The position numbers were made by a program, and so were the translations under genes. Positions 1 to 6,714 of a stretch of DNA of 28,008 bases are shown one piece after another. How positions within the stretch are numbered: position 1 is the first letter of the stretch; every line of letters starts with the position of its first letter. Below the pieces are notes generated by a model. The model worked only from the letters and a program-made list of their open reading frames with translations, searched no databases and had not been told where the DNA came from. Source of the stretch: a virus; IMG/VR virus record IMGVR_UViG_3300017971_000661, positions 1 to 28,008 of that record; one strand, given 5' to 3'.

Positions 1-2180
1 TCGTACTTGAAAACTGGAAGCGTGAATTTTCCATGTATTCAAGAGTAACGCCAAGGGATATTGTAGTTCTAGTTGGTAGTACCAAGAAAAGAATTGAAAA
101 AATAGAAGAGAGAAAAGGTAGACCTACTATATTTATTCTTAACTATGATGTAATGAATAACGTAGAAATTCTTTATGCTCTACTAAAGCACAGAATTGAA
201 ATATTAGTGTGCGATGAATGTTTCCCAGGAGATACTGAAATCCTCACTGATAAAGGGTTTATTAGATTCGACCAATTAAAAAAGGGTACGCCAGTTGCGC
301 AGTATAGCGGTGAGACCGAGGAAATATCATTTGTTGTCCCAGTAAAATACATTAAGAAAAAAGCTACTGAAGGTCTTTTAAAAATAGAAAGTAAGAAGAT
401 GTCTTTAGTAGCTACTCCAGGGCACGATTTGATATACAATTTTAGAGGAGAAGTTCTCAAGGAAAAATTCAAAGATTTAAAACAAAACTCAAATATAAAA
501 ATCCCTGTTGCAGGTAAAGCAGTGGGTAGAGAAAGTTCTTTAACGAAATACGAAAAGCTTATGATAGCTCTGCAAGCCGATGGGTATATTCCCCCAAGTG
601 GAGATAGAATACAGTTTAGTTTCTGTAAAGATAGGAAAATTAATGAACTACTCAGCCTGTGTAAGGCTATGGGTATCGAATGTAAAGAACTAAATGATAG
701 ACCAGGGAGAAGAAGGTTCTCTGTACCTTGTCTTAAGGAATTTCAGACTAAGAAGATATACGATGTTATTAAATTAGATGAAATATCTTTTTTTAAGGCA
801 AGAGAAATTATCGAGTATATGGTTCTGTGGGATGGATATAAATCAAGCGAGAAAACTTATTACTATTCAAGTGCAGACAAGCTAGCAACAGAGTTCTACC
901 AAGCAGTTTGTATTTTAGCTGGATACAAATCAAATATGACAGTGCAAAAAGATGAGAGGAAAGATTCTTATTCTGATATCTATAGACTTTTTATATCGAA
1001 AACATCATCTCATATCACTTACCAAAATGTAGAGGTAGAGAAAAATAAATTTCAGGGTTATGTATATTGTGTATCCGTCCCCTACGGAAACATAGTTACC
1101 AGAAGAAATGGAAAGCCGATAATCACTGGCAATTGTCATATACTAAAAAATAATACATCTAAACGTGCCAAGGGAGTCTTTACTATTGCTTCTAACGAGA
1201 ATTGCAAGCACAGGTACTTACTCTCTGGCACACCTATTCTTAATAACGCAATGGATTTATTCATGCAGTATAAAGTAATGGACGGATACCTAGAAAAGGA
1301 GTCCACATTTGGGACTAACTTTTTCTGGTTCAGGAATACTTTCTTTGAAGATAGGAACGCAGCATGGTCCGGCCAGAAGAATCATTTCCCAGACTGGCAA
1401 CCAAGAGCTGCTACCTATGATGAGATGAACAAAAGACTTAATGAAAAAATGATGGTTGTTAAAAAAGAAGAGGTATTAAAAGATCTTCCACCACTGGTGA
1501 TCGAGAATAAATACCCTGAACTTTCGCCAGAACAAAAGAAAGCATACAAAGAATTAAAAGATGAGTTCGTTACCTATCTAAAAGAATTAGATGAGAGTGG
1601 GCAACCAAAGGCAGTAGTCGCCAAGCTAGCAATCACTAAAGCCTTGCGCCTTCAACAAGTTGTTACAGGGTTTGTTAAAACAGAAGACGGCGAAGAGATT
1701 GAGTTTAAGAAAGTACCTAGACTTGATGCTTTAAAGGAACTGCTTTCAGAGATTGCGCCAAGGAATAAGGTTATTGTATGGGCCATATTTAAAAAGAACT
1801 ATGAGCAGATAGGAAGAGTGTGTAAGGAGTTGGGCCTTGATTATGTTGAACTACATGGTGGGACCAAGGATCGCCAGGGGGCTGTAGATAAGTTTAATAA
1901 CGAAGCAGGGTGCAGGGTATTAATAGGGCATCCTGGAGCAGGGGGCATTGGAATTAATCTCGTGTCTTCCAACTGTTACATCAGGTACTCTAGAAGTTTT
2001 AAACTTGGAGATGATATACAGAGTGAGGCTAGGAATCACAGGAAAGGCTCCGAGGTACACGACAAGATTACAGGAATAAACTTAACTACGCTTGGTACGA
2101 TAGATGAATTGGTAGCAGAAGCCCTTGATAACAAGCAAAATATTTCAGATAAGATATTGAATTGGAAGGATAGGTTATGA
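1..2180 (+). CDS. SNF2-type DNA helicase, intein-containing, 5' partial
   Basis: ATP-dependent helicase or translocase of the SNF2 branch of superfamily 2, probably acting in phage DNA replication or recombination. The frame stays open to the left edge (in-frame codons from position 3), so the Met at 33 is probably internal. The residues just before it (LENWKREF) look like the SNF2 motif Ia region, and motif I must lie outside the window. Numbering from Met33: motif II is D61-E62 joined after splicing to C368-H369 (DECH), motif III is LSGTPILNN, motif V is GIGINL, and motif VI is the QSEARNHRKGS stretch followed by a typical SNF2 C-terminus. Residues 63-367 are an intein, described separately. 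The helicase assignment is firm; the exact cellular role is inferred from the neighbouring polymerase and nuclease genes. Confidence 0.93.
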   Translation, partial: VLENWKREFSMYSRVTPRDIVVLVGSTKKRIEKIEERKGRPTIFILNYDVMNNVEILYALLKHRIEILVCDECFPGDTEILTDKGFIRFDQLKKGTPVAQYSGETEEISFVVPVKYIKKKATEGLLKIESKKMSLVATPGHDLIYNFRGEVLKEKFKDLKQNSNIKIPVAGKAVGRESSLTKYEKLMIALQADGYIPPSGDRIQFSFCKDRKINELLSLCKAMGIECKELNDRPGRRRFSVPCLKEFQTKKIYDVIKLDEISFFKAREIIEYMVLWDGYKSSEKTYYYSSADKLATEFYQAVCILAGYKSNMTVQKDERKDSYSDIYRLFISKTSSHITYQNVEVEKNKFQGYVYCVSVPYGNIVTRRNGKPIITGNCHILKNNTSKRAKGVFTIASNENCKHRYLLSGTPILNNAMDLFMQYKVMDGYLEKESTFGTNFFWFRNTFFEDRNAAWSGQKNHFPDWQPRAATYDEMNKRLNEKMMVVKKEEVLKDLPPLVIENKYPELSPEQKKAYKELKDEFVTYLKELDESGQPKAVVAKLAITKALRLQQVVTGFVKTEDGEEIEFKKVPRLDALKELLSEIAPRNKVIVWAIFKKNYEQIGRVCKELGLDYVELHGGTKDRQGAVDKFNNEAGCRVLIGHPGAGGIGINLVSSNCYIRYSRSFKLGDDIQSEARNHRKGSEVHDKITGINLTTLGTIDELVAEALDNKQNISDKILNWKDRL
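219..1133 (+). other. Intein (Hint domain plus LAGLIDADG endonuclease) inside the helicase
   Basis: A self-splicing protein element of 305 residues (host residues 63-367). It starts with block A, CFPGDTEILT, whose Cys63 is the splicing nucleophile. Block B carries T128-P-G-H131 (TxxH). Block F is near VYCVSVPYGN and ends PIITGN, followed by the +1 nucleophile Cys368. The penultimate residue is Gly366 instead of the usual His. The centre holds two LAGLIDADG-like helices, LMIALQADGYI (Asp183) and EYMVLWDGYK (Asp267), each followed by DOD-endonuclease-like sequence, so a homing endonuclease is present and may be active. The insertion point is between Glu and Cys of the helicase DECH box. Boundaries are set by the conserved end residues and are confident; endonuclease activity is inference. 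Confidence 0.93.
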
Positions 2181-2212
2181 AAGACCTAGATAAACTAATA
2201 GAGGAAATTTAA
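2177..2212 (+). CDS. Possible 11-codon mini-ORF after the helicase
   Basis: An 11-codon reading frame (MKDLDKLIEEI) starts with an ATG that overlaps the helicase stop (TTATGA). A purine-rich AAGGA lies 6 nt upstream of it. It ends before the ribosome site of the next gene. It could be a leader peptide, a translational coupler or a decayed gene. The size is too small for a firm call, and no homology can be judged. Confidence 0.25.
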   Translation: MKDLDKLIEEI

Positions 2213-2228
2213 AACAAAGGAGATAAAC

Positions 2229-2732
2229 ATGATAGGATTAAATGACTGGGACCTAGACGAGTCGCCAGAATTAAACTTAAAGGATATGGACGACCTTATA
2301 AAAGAGATGAGGGAAGCCAGAGAATTATACGATGAGAAAAAGAAGGCCAGTACAGATGCTTACAAGGATTACGCAGCGCTTGAGACAAAAGTAATGCTAG
2401 CACTTGAAGCTGCTGGGAAAAAGAGTTACAAGGTAGACGGACTCGGTACTTTTACAATAGTAGAGAAGCGTGTAGTTACCACCGCTAAGACTATCGAAGC
2501 GAAGCGTAAGCTTTATGATTGGATTCAAGACAAGTACGGGGAAGAATATTTAATTTCGATACTTGGAGTTAACCACAATACTCTTAACAGTTTTTATAAC
2601 AGAGAGTATAACGAGTACGTTGAAAAGGCCAAGGCAGCGCAGGAGAGAGGGGAAACAATAGAACCTTTTGATCTTCCATTACCTGAGCCAACGTTACAGA
2701 AATCAACTAGCTTCCGCAAGGCAGCTAAATAG
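2229..2732 (+). CDS. Hypothetical phage protein, replication-module member
   Basis: A 167-residue soluble protein that I do not recognise. The start is supported by AAAGGAGA about 7 nt upstream. The N-terminal 70 residues are acidic and strongly helical (DMDDLIKEMREARELYDEKKK), likely a coiled coil. The middle has a short basic beta-rich stretch around FTIVEKRVVTTAKT, and the C-terminus is proline-rich. There is no signal peptide or membrane segment. It sits 9 nt before the next gene, between the helicase and a putative ssDNA-binding protein, so a DNA-metabolism role is plausible but unproven. Confidence 0.8.
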   Translation: MIGLNDWDLDESPELNLKDMDDLIKEMREARELYDEKKKASTDAYKDYAALETKVMLALEAAGKKSYKVDGLGTFTIVEKRVVTTAKTIEAKRKLYDWIQDKYGEEYLISILGVNHNTLNSFYNREYNEYVEKAKAAQERGETIEPFDLPLPEPTLQKSTSFRKAAK

Positions 2733-2741
2733 GAGAATAAA

Positions 2742-3503
2742 ATGAGCAAAAGTATAGAGAAAAAAGAATCAAACTTACCAGCAGAAGCTGCAAACATGGC
2801 AGACTGGGGCGATGCTCCAGCGGTAACTGCCAATGACATCGTAATACCAAAGCTATTGGTAGCCCAACAGATCAGCGATAGAGTTAAGGAGAAGAAGAGT
2901 GAGTATGGAGATATTAACGACTCTGTTACCAATGAAAAGCTTGGGGACTTAAATACTCCAGTGGAGTTCATTCCTTTTCACCTGGAAAAGCAATGGGTAG
3001 AATACGATATTAACGCCAAGGGGAAACGCGAGTACAAACAAACTATCTCGATTCAAGATAACCCACTAAGAGAAGGGTTCAATGATGATCTTCCATTCAG
3101 AGAAGACGGCCTTGAGAGAGATCGCGTAATGCTTTTCTATTGCTTGTTACCAAGTAAATTAGAACAGGGTATTAGCCTTCCATATGTACTAGACTTTAGG
3201 CGCACGTCTTTAAAAGCTGGTAAGAAGCTTGCTACAACTATGTACGTGAATAATCGCGCGGAGAGTCTTGTTCCTCCAGCAAAAGCACTTGCGCTTTCAG
3301 TGAAAGATACTTCCAATGATGATGGCTCATACTGCGTACAAGATGTTGACGTTGTCCGTATGTCTACCAAGGAAGAGATCGAGCAAGCATTGCATTGGTT
3401 TAAGATGGTTAAGAAAGGTGGGACTAAAGTTGATGAGACTGATGTTCAACCAGAAAAATCTGGACCACGTACTGTTAGTAATGATAATGAAGGTAAATTT
3501 TAA
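2742..3503 (+). CDS. Putative ssDNA-binding-like or recombination accessory protein
   Basis: A 253-residue protein with an AGGAG ribosome site directly upstream. The N-terminal 30 residues look disordered. The core (about 30-210) reads as an alpha/beta domain (DIVIPKLLVAQQ, then NTPVEFIPFHLEKQW, then LPYVLDFRRTSLKAGKKL). The C-terminal 30 residues are charged and end in DNEGKF. An acidic tail closing with an aromatic residue resembles the tail of T7 gp2.5 and the function of SSB tails, and the position between helicase and polymerase fits. I see no diagnostic OB-fold signature, so the function is an inference. It is the last gene before the structured intergenic region at 3507-3680. Confidence 0.8.
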   Translation: MSKSIEKKESNLPAEAANMADWGDAPAVTANDIVIPKLLVAQQISDRVKEKKSEYGDINDSVTNEKLGDLNTPVEFIPFHLEKQWVEYDINAKGKREYKQTISIQDNPLREGFNDDLPFREDGLERDRVMLFYCLLPSKLEQGISLPYVLDFRRTSLKAGKKLATTMYVNNRAESLVPPAKALALSVKDTSNDDGSYCVQDVDVVRMSTKEEIEQALHWFKMVKKGGTKVDETDVQPEKSGPRTVSNDNEGKF

Positions 3504-3506
3504 TTA

Positions 3507-3680
3507 GTTTTTTGTGGGTAGCGTGTAAGCTGTGGCGAGTAGTGTACTGCACTCACTCTTAAACGAGATGTAAACGGCCATTAGACACGAGTGAAAACTG
3601 TGTATCGTACATACGACCTAACTTGATTAGGCAGCAGATGCGGACACTACCCCTTGCGAGGGGCCTACATTTTTATTTGA
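3507..3680 (+). ncRNA. Structured intergenic RNA candidate with terminator-like end
   Basis: A gene-free stretch of about 190 nt with dense base-pairing potential. A long-range closing helix pairs GGGTAG (3516-3521) plus TGT (3524-3526) with ACA (3644-3646) plus CTACCC (3647-3652). Inside are CCTAA-CTTGA-TTAGG (3617-3631), TCGT-ACAT-ACGA (3605-3616) and a paired GAGT/GTG...CAC/ACTC arm near 3537-3558. It ends at a CCCCT-TGCG-AGGGG hairpin that shares three C residues with the closing helix, so the two structures exclude each other. It could be a regulatory leader of the gene at 3697, an RNase III processing site or a stand-alone RNA. I recognise no named family. Confidence 0.45.
3650..3678 (+). 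terminator. Possible weak intrinsic terminator or attenuator
   Basis: A perfect 5-bp GC-rich stem (CCCCT/AGGGG, loop TGCG, 3650-3663) is followed after six bases by TTTTTATTT. The U-tract is displaced from the stem, so termination is probably partial. It would separate the genes upstream from the small-gene cassette starting at 3697. Confidence 0.4.
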
Positions 3681-3696
3681 CAGCCAAGGAGATACA

Positions 3697-3981
3697 ATGA
3701 CACCAAATAAACCAAGAACATTCTGGCTTGCCAACACTCATCATTTTAAAGACACCAATCTAGTTGAGATTGAAATGTCTGAGCATGTCTTTTTGGCATC
3801 AAGCTTAGAGCCAAAATTTGAAACACCTCATGAGATGATCAAGGTGATTGAGCATGATGCCTATGATTCATGCGTTGAAATGCTCAAGGACATCATCAGG
3901 AATTCACGTTGTGTTGTGACCAAAAAAATGTGTTCAAATTTTTTAGTGAAATTAGGGGAGTTGGAAAGTGACAATATGTGA
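3697..3981 (+). CDS. Hypothetical small protein
   Basis: A 94-residue soluble protein, not recognised. The start is chosen for the AAGGAGA site about 7 nt upstream. It carries three Cys residues (one near residue 58 and two near 71-78) and a mostly helical second half (MIKVIEHDAYDSCVEMLKDI). There is no membrane segment. It follows the structured intergenic RNA and overlaps the next small gene. The two may form an accessory cassette inserted between replication genes. Confidence 0.65.
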   Translation: MTPNKPRTFWLANTHHFKDTNLVEIEMSEHVFLASSLEPKFETPHEMIKVIEHDAYDSCVEMLKDIIRNSRCVVTKKMCSNFLVKLGELESDNM

Positions 3982-4072
3982 TATTTGCAAAGGAGACATC
4001 CCTGATGATGAGCAAAAAACCATTCACATTTCAAATGAGGATGCCTTTGCAATCACAGTATCAAGTTCATAA
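3968..4072 (+). CDS. 34-residue CxxC mini-protein (GTG start)
   Basis: A small gene starting with GTG at 3968, inside the last codons of the preceding gene, and ending with TAA at 4070-4072. A strong AGGGGAG ribosome site lies 7 nt before the GTG. The product begins MTICDICKGDIPDDEQ and ends in a Ser-rich tail. The C-x2-C pair near the N-terminus is a half zinc ribbon, so the protein may bind a metal as a dimer or with a partner. Overlap with the previous stop suggests translational coupling. The function is unknown. A competing 37-codon frame at 4005-4118 is recorded among the rejected items. Confidence 0.55.
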   Translation: MTICDICKGDIPDDEQKTIHISNEDAFAITVSSS

Positions 4073-4101
4073 ATATTTTAAAAAATTGGAGGAGAAAAAC
4101 A

Positions 4102-4344
4102 ATGACTACAACAGATGAACAGGTAAAGAAAAACCTTGAGCCACCTACTAAACCTAAATTTGGTATGGAAGAAATCAAGAAAACTCTACCAAAGATTGCC
4201 ACGTTTCATAGTGAATTATCTGAAATGGAACTAAACCTTCCAGCAGATCAAAGAGCCAATGAGTTATCGGTAGCAATCGAAAAGCTTGCAAGTGCCGTAA
4301 CATTATTAACTAAGTTTCACAACGACAACAGGAGAAGAAAATGA
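4102..4344 (+). CDS. Hypothetical small protein
   Basis: An 80-residue protein preceded by TTGGAGGAG. Residues 20-75 look like two or three amphipathic helices (MEEIKKTLPKIATFHSELSE and ELSVAIEKLASAVTLLTKF), and the C-terminus is basic (NDNRRRK). The stop overlaps the ATG of the H1-like gene (ATGA), so the two are translationally coupled and may work together. The family is not recognised. Confidence 0.7.
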   Translation: MTTTDEQVKKNLEPPTKPKFGMEEIKKTLPKIATFHSELSEMELNLPADQRANELSVAIEKLASAVTLLTKFHNDNRRRK

Positions 4345-4619
4345 GCGATACAAAAACATTATACGTAAGAGGCGTTGATACAGAAGTAATCAACCACGTT
4401 ACAAACCATCACTTGATCAAAGGTTTTAAGAGCCGAGGCGAGTTTGTAAATACTTTGCTTAAGGCTGGACTACAGGCTTATAGAAGTTCAGTGAAAAAGA
4501 CTACTAAAAAGGTAGCAAAAAAGGCCACTAAAACTACCAAAAAGGTAGCTAAAAAGGCTAAAAAAGCCACTAAAAAGGCTGCTAAAACTACTAAAAAGGC
4601 CACTAAAAAGGCTAAATAA
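4341..4619 (+). CDS. Ribbon-helix-helix protein with histone H1-like lysine tail
   Basis: A 92-residue two-part protein. Residues 3-48 (a TLYVRGVD strand followed by two helices ending in FVNTLLKAGLQAY) have the pattern of a CopG/Arc-type ribbon-helix-helix DNA-binding domain. Residues 50-92 are almost only Lys, Ala and Thr in KKATKK/KKVAKK repeats, like the C-terminal tail of histone H1 and of bacterial H1-like proteins. The likely role is sequence-directed or general DNA binding and condensation in the infected cell. The start has GGAGAAG upstream and overlaps the previous stop; the stop TAA overlaps the ATG of the exonuclease gene. The domain assignment rests on pattern, not on alignment. 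Confidence 0.8.
   Translation: MSDTKTLYVRGVDTEVINHVTNHHLIKGFKSRGEFVNTLLKAGLQAYRSSVKKTTKKVAKKATKTTKKVAKKAKKATKKAAKTTKKATKKAK
4491..4617 (+). repeat. Degenerate lysine-codon repeat encoding the H1-like tail
   Basis: About 125 bp of imperfect tandem units around CTAAAAAGG(C/T) with short spacers encode the K/A/T-rich tail. The repeat structure makes the tail prone to length change by slippage. The opposite strand gives a spurious hydrophobic frame. Confidence 0.8.
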
Positions 4620-5248
4620 TGGTAGTAACTAAAGATAACATGCGCCAAGTAATCGAACACCTTCAATGCCAGACAAATATTGGTATTGATACAGAAGGAT
4701 ATGGCACAGAATTCGACGATAGATTGTTTGCTGTATCCTTCGCTACCGATTCATATAAGTTTTATTTGAACTTATATGATGGCCCTGATTATCTAGGGAA
4801 CCACGCGCCAGATAAATATGTAATGCCCTACGAATCTCTGAAAGAGTTCTCGCCTGTTTGGGATAATCACAATATCCACTGGTTTATCCACAATGCTTCA
4901 CATGATCTCCAGAAATTAGAATATGAAGGTGTAAAGCTTGCTGGCACTGTAGTTTGCACCATGATCTCAGAGAGAATACTTACCAATAACCTTGGTCCCA
5001 AAGACTACTCACTGGCACATTGTTCCCTGAGACGTGGCTGGTATAAGATTGATGAAGTTGAAAAGTGTATCACTGAAAATAAATTATATACCATGGTCCA
5101 AGTGCCAGGTAAGAAAAAGAAAATAAAGCGCAAGCACTTTGAGAAAGTTCCTTTTATATTGCTGGCTGAGTACGCTGAAAAAGATGCTGAGTTACATTTA
5201 AAGATAGGGTTGAGCCAGAGGAAAAAGGTTTATGAAAGCAGTCTATGA
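4619..5248 (+). CDS. Family A DNA polymerase, 3'-5' exonuclease subunit (split gene)
   Basis: The proofreading exonuclease part of a PolA-type DNA polymerase, made as a separate 209-residue protein. ExoI is D24-T-E26 (GIDTEG), ExoII is HNASHD (N92, D96) and ExoIII is Y185-AEK-D189, so all catalytic acids are present. It stops just after the linker that normally leads into the polymerase domain (the QRKKVYE region). The reading frame ends at 5248, while the polymerase begins at 5232 in the +1 frame. The start overlaps the preceding stop (TAATG). The two proteins probably associate to form a complete polymerase. Confidence 0.9.
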   Translation: MVVTKDNMRQVIEHLQCQTNIGIDTEGYGTEFDDRLFAVSFATDSYKFYLNLYDGPDYLGNHAPDKYVMPYESLKEFSPVWDNHNIHWFIHNASHDLQKLEYEGVKLAGTVVCTMISERILTNNLGPKDYSLAHCSLRRGWYKIDEVEKCITENKLYTMVQVPGKKKKIKRKHFEKVPFILLAEYAEKDAELHLKIGLSQRKKVYESSL

Positions 5249-6410
5249 TAATGAAATAAAACTTACAAAAGCCTGCAATGCCATGAAGGTTAGGGGCATT
5301 AAACTTAACTACGACTACACAGTTAAAGCAATGGAGTATGATCTTGGGGAACTGCAAAAAGAAAAAGAAAATTTTGAGAAGGTCACCGGAAGAACATTTA
5401 AGGACTCACCAAAGTTATTTAGAGAAGTATTTGATGAAGCAGGGGAGACGTACCCAAGGACCGAAAAAGGAAACCCCTCGTTCAAAAGAGAAGCCCTTGA
5501 AGAAATTAACACACCGACGGCGACTTGTATCAATAAAATAAGGAAGATAGAAAAGAAAATATCCTCATTCTATACAACATTCCTATACCTGGCAGACTCC
5601 AATAATATAATACACGCAAGCGCAAACTCTGGTGGAACTGTCACTGGCAGATTCTCCTACAAAGAACCAAATCTTCAGCAGCTTTCCAAGGAAGATAAAG
5701 AAAACGATGCTGGTAAACCCTTTTATATACGCGGCTGCTTTGAACCAAGGCCCGATCACTTCTACTGCGCGATAGATTACCAGGCTCAAGAGTACAGACT
5801 GCTAGTTGATTACGCTGGAGAAAAGGGAGTTATTGATGCTGTTATGGCAGGGGAAGACGTTCACCAAACAGTTGCGGATATGCTTGGAGTTTCAAGGAAG
5901 ATTGCTAAGAACTGTTCCTTCGCTCAACTTTATGGAGCTGGTATCCAAAAGCTTGCGGACATGATTGGTTGTAGCTATGAAGAGGCTAAGCATTTGCGCT
6001 CGTTATATATGGCACGACTTCCAAAGGTTAAGAAGTTTATCCAAGACGTAATGTACGTTGCAGAGAACCGAGGTTATATTAAAAACAGATACGGAAGAGT
6101 CCTTAGATTCCAGAGAGGGGAAGAATACAAAGCTGTTAACCATTTGATTCAAGGGACTGCGGCAGATACATTAAAGTTTTCTTTAGCCAAGATTTACGAG
6201 CAGAATAAACTAGATTATTTCCCAGTCACCTGCCTCATTCATGACGAGATAGTTTTAGAACTAAAGGAAGAACACACTGGAGTTATTGATAGTGTAAGAG
6301 ATATTATGTCTAAGACCTATGAGTCTTTTGATAAAGATTTGATCTTAGAGACTTCTGCGGAAGTATCTAGAAAATCTATGTCTGTTTGGGATATGCAAGA
6401 GTATGTCTGA
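5232..6410 (+). CDS. Family A DNA polymerase, polymerase subunit (split gene)
   Basis: A template-directed DNA polymerase for genome replication, 392 residues, corresponding to the palm, fingers and thumb of PolA. Motif A is D182-YQAQE. Motif B has R222, K226, F230, Y234 and G235 in the spacing of the O-helix. QGTAAD is conserved, and motif C is H337-D338-E339. F230 aligns with E. coli Pol I Phe762. The N-terminal residues (VYDNEIKLTKACNAM then KVRGIKLN) continue what the exonuclease gene lacks, so the two are halves of one ancestral gene. ATG 5232 has GAGGA about 9 nt upstream, inside the exonuclease gene, which suggests coupled re-initiation. A +1 frameshift is an alternative. Confidence 0.93.
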   Translation: MKAVYDNEIKLTKACNAMKVRGIKLNYDYTVKAMEYDLGELQKEKENFEKVTGRTFKDSPKLFREVFDEAGETYPRTEKGNPSFKREALEEINTPTATCINKIRKIEKKISSFYTTFLYLADSNNIIHASANSGGTVTGRFSYKEPNLQQLSKEDKENDAGKPFYIRGCFEPRPDHFYCAIDYQAQEYRLLVDYAGEKGVIDAVMAGEDVHQTVADMLGVSRKIAKNCSFAQLYGAGIQKLADMIGCSYEEAKHLRSLYMARLPKVKKFIQDVMYVAENRGYIKNRYGRVLRFQRGEEYKAVNHLIQGTAADTLKFSLAKIYEQNKLDYFPVTCLIHDEIVLELKEEHTGVIDSVRDIMSKTYESFDKDLILETSAEVSRKSMSVWDMQEYV

Positions 6411-6714
6411 GATAGCCTTTGAACGCAGGACTATGCGCAAGTTTCAACAACTGGCAAATAGTTTCTGGTTTGATAAGATTGAAAGCGCCAGCATACGTGG
6501 GATACCTGACCGGATAGGAATAATTAATGGACGCTTCATAGCATTGGAGTTTAAAAAAGACGATAAAGACTTGTTTCCGCCAAAGGGTAGAGCTAAACTG
6601 CAAGCGCATGAACTCAGAAAGATAAGAAGGGCTGGAGGCTACGCAGAGTTTATTTTCCCTGGCAACTTCACCAAGATTTATAACGATTTAAAAAGGATTA
6701 GTAATGGGATTTAA
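6403..6714 (+). CDS. VRR-NUC domain nuclease
   Basis: A 103-residue stand-alone VRR-NUC domain of the PD-(D/E)xK nuclease superfamily. The signature is G33-IPD36 followed by ALE49-F-K51, with Gln67 on the following helix, and a typical ending (GGYAEFIF). Phage members are thought to act as structure-specific or Holliday-junction nucleases in recombination and DNA processing. The start overlaps the polymerase stop by 8 nt, and the end overlaps the next gene. The family assignment is strong; the substrate is inferred. Confidence 0.87.
   Translation: MSEIAFERRTMRKFQQLANSFWFDKIESASIRGIPDRIGIINGRFIALEFKKDDKDLFPPKGRAKLQAHELRKIRRAGGYAEFIFPGNFTKIYNDLKRISNGI

Noticed and set aside
3672-3700. Promoter from TTGACA at about 3677
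   Set aside because: No -10-like hexamer at 16-18 bp; the next bases are the ribosome site and start codon of the gene at 3697.
4005-4118. A 37-codon frame (ATGATGAGC...) with AAAGGAGA upstream
   Set aside because: It overlaps the better-supported CxxC frame, runs into the start of the next gene, and gives a low-complexity basic peptide. It remains a possible alternative.
4478-4666. Hydrophobic minus-strand ORF rich in Phe, Leu, Val and Ala
   Set aside because: It is the reverse complement of the lysine-rich H1-like tail; the composition is a shadow of AAA/AAG/GCT codons.
5210-5250. Programmed -1 frameshift at the A-rich stretch between exonuclease and polymerase genes
   Set aside because: Moving from the exonuclease to the polymerase frame needs +1, and there are only five A residues with no proper slippery heptamer. 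Re-initiation at ATG 5232 is simpler.
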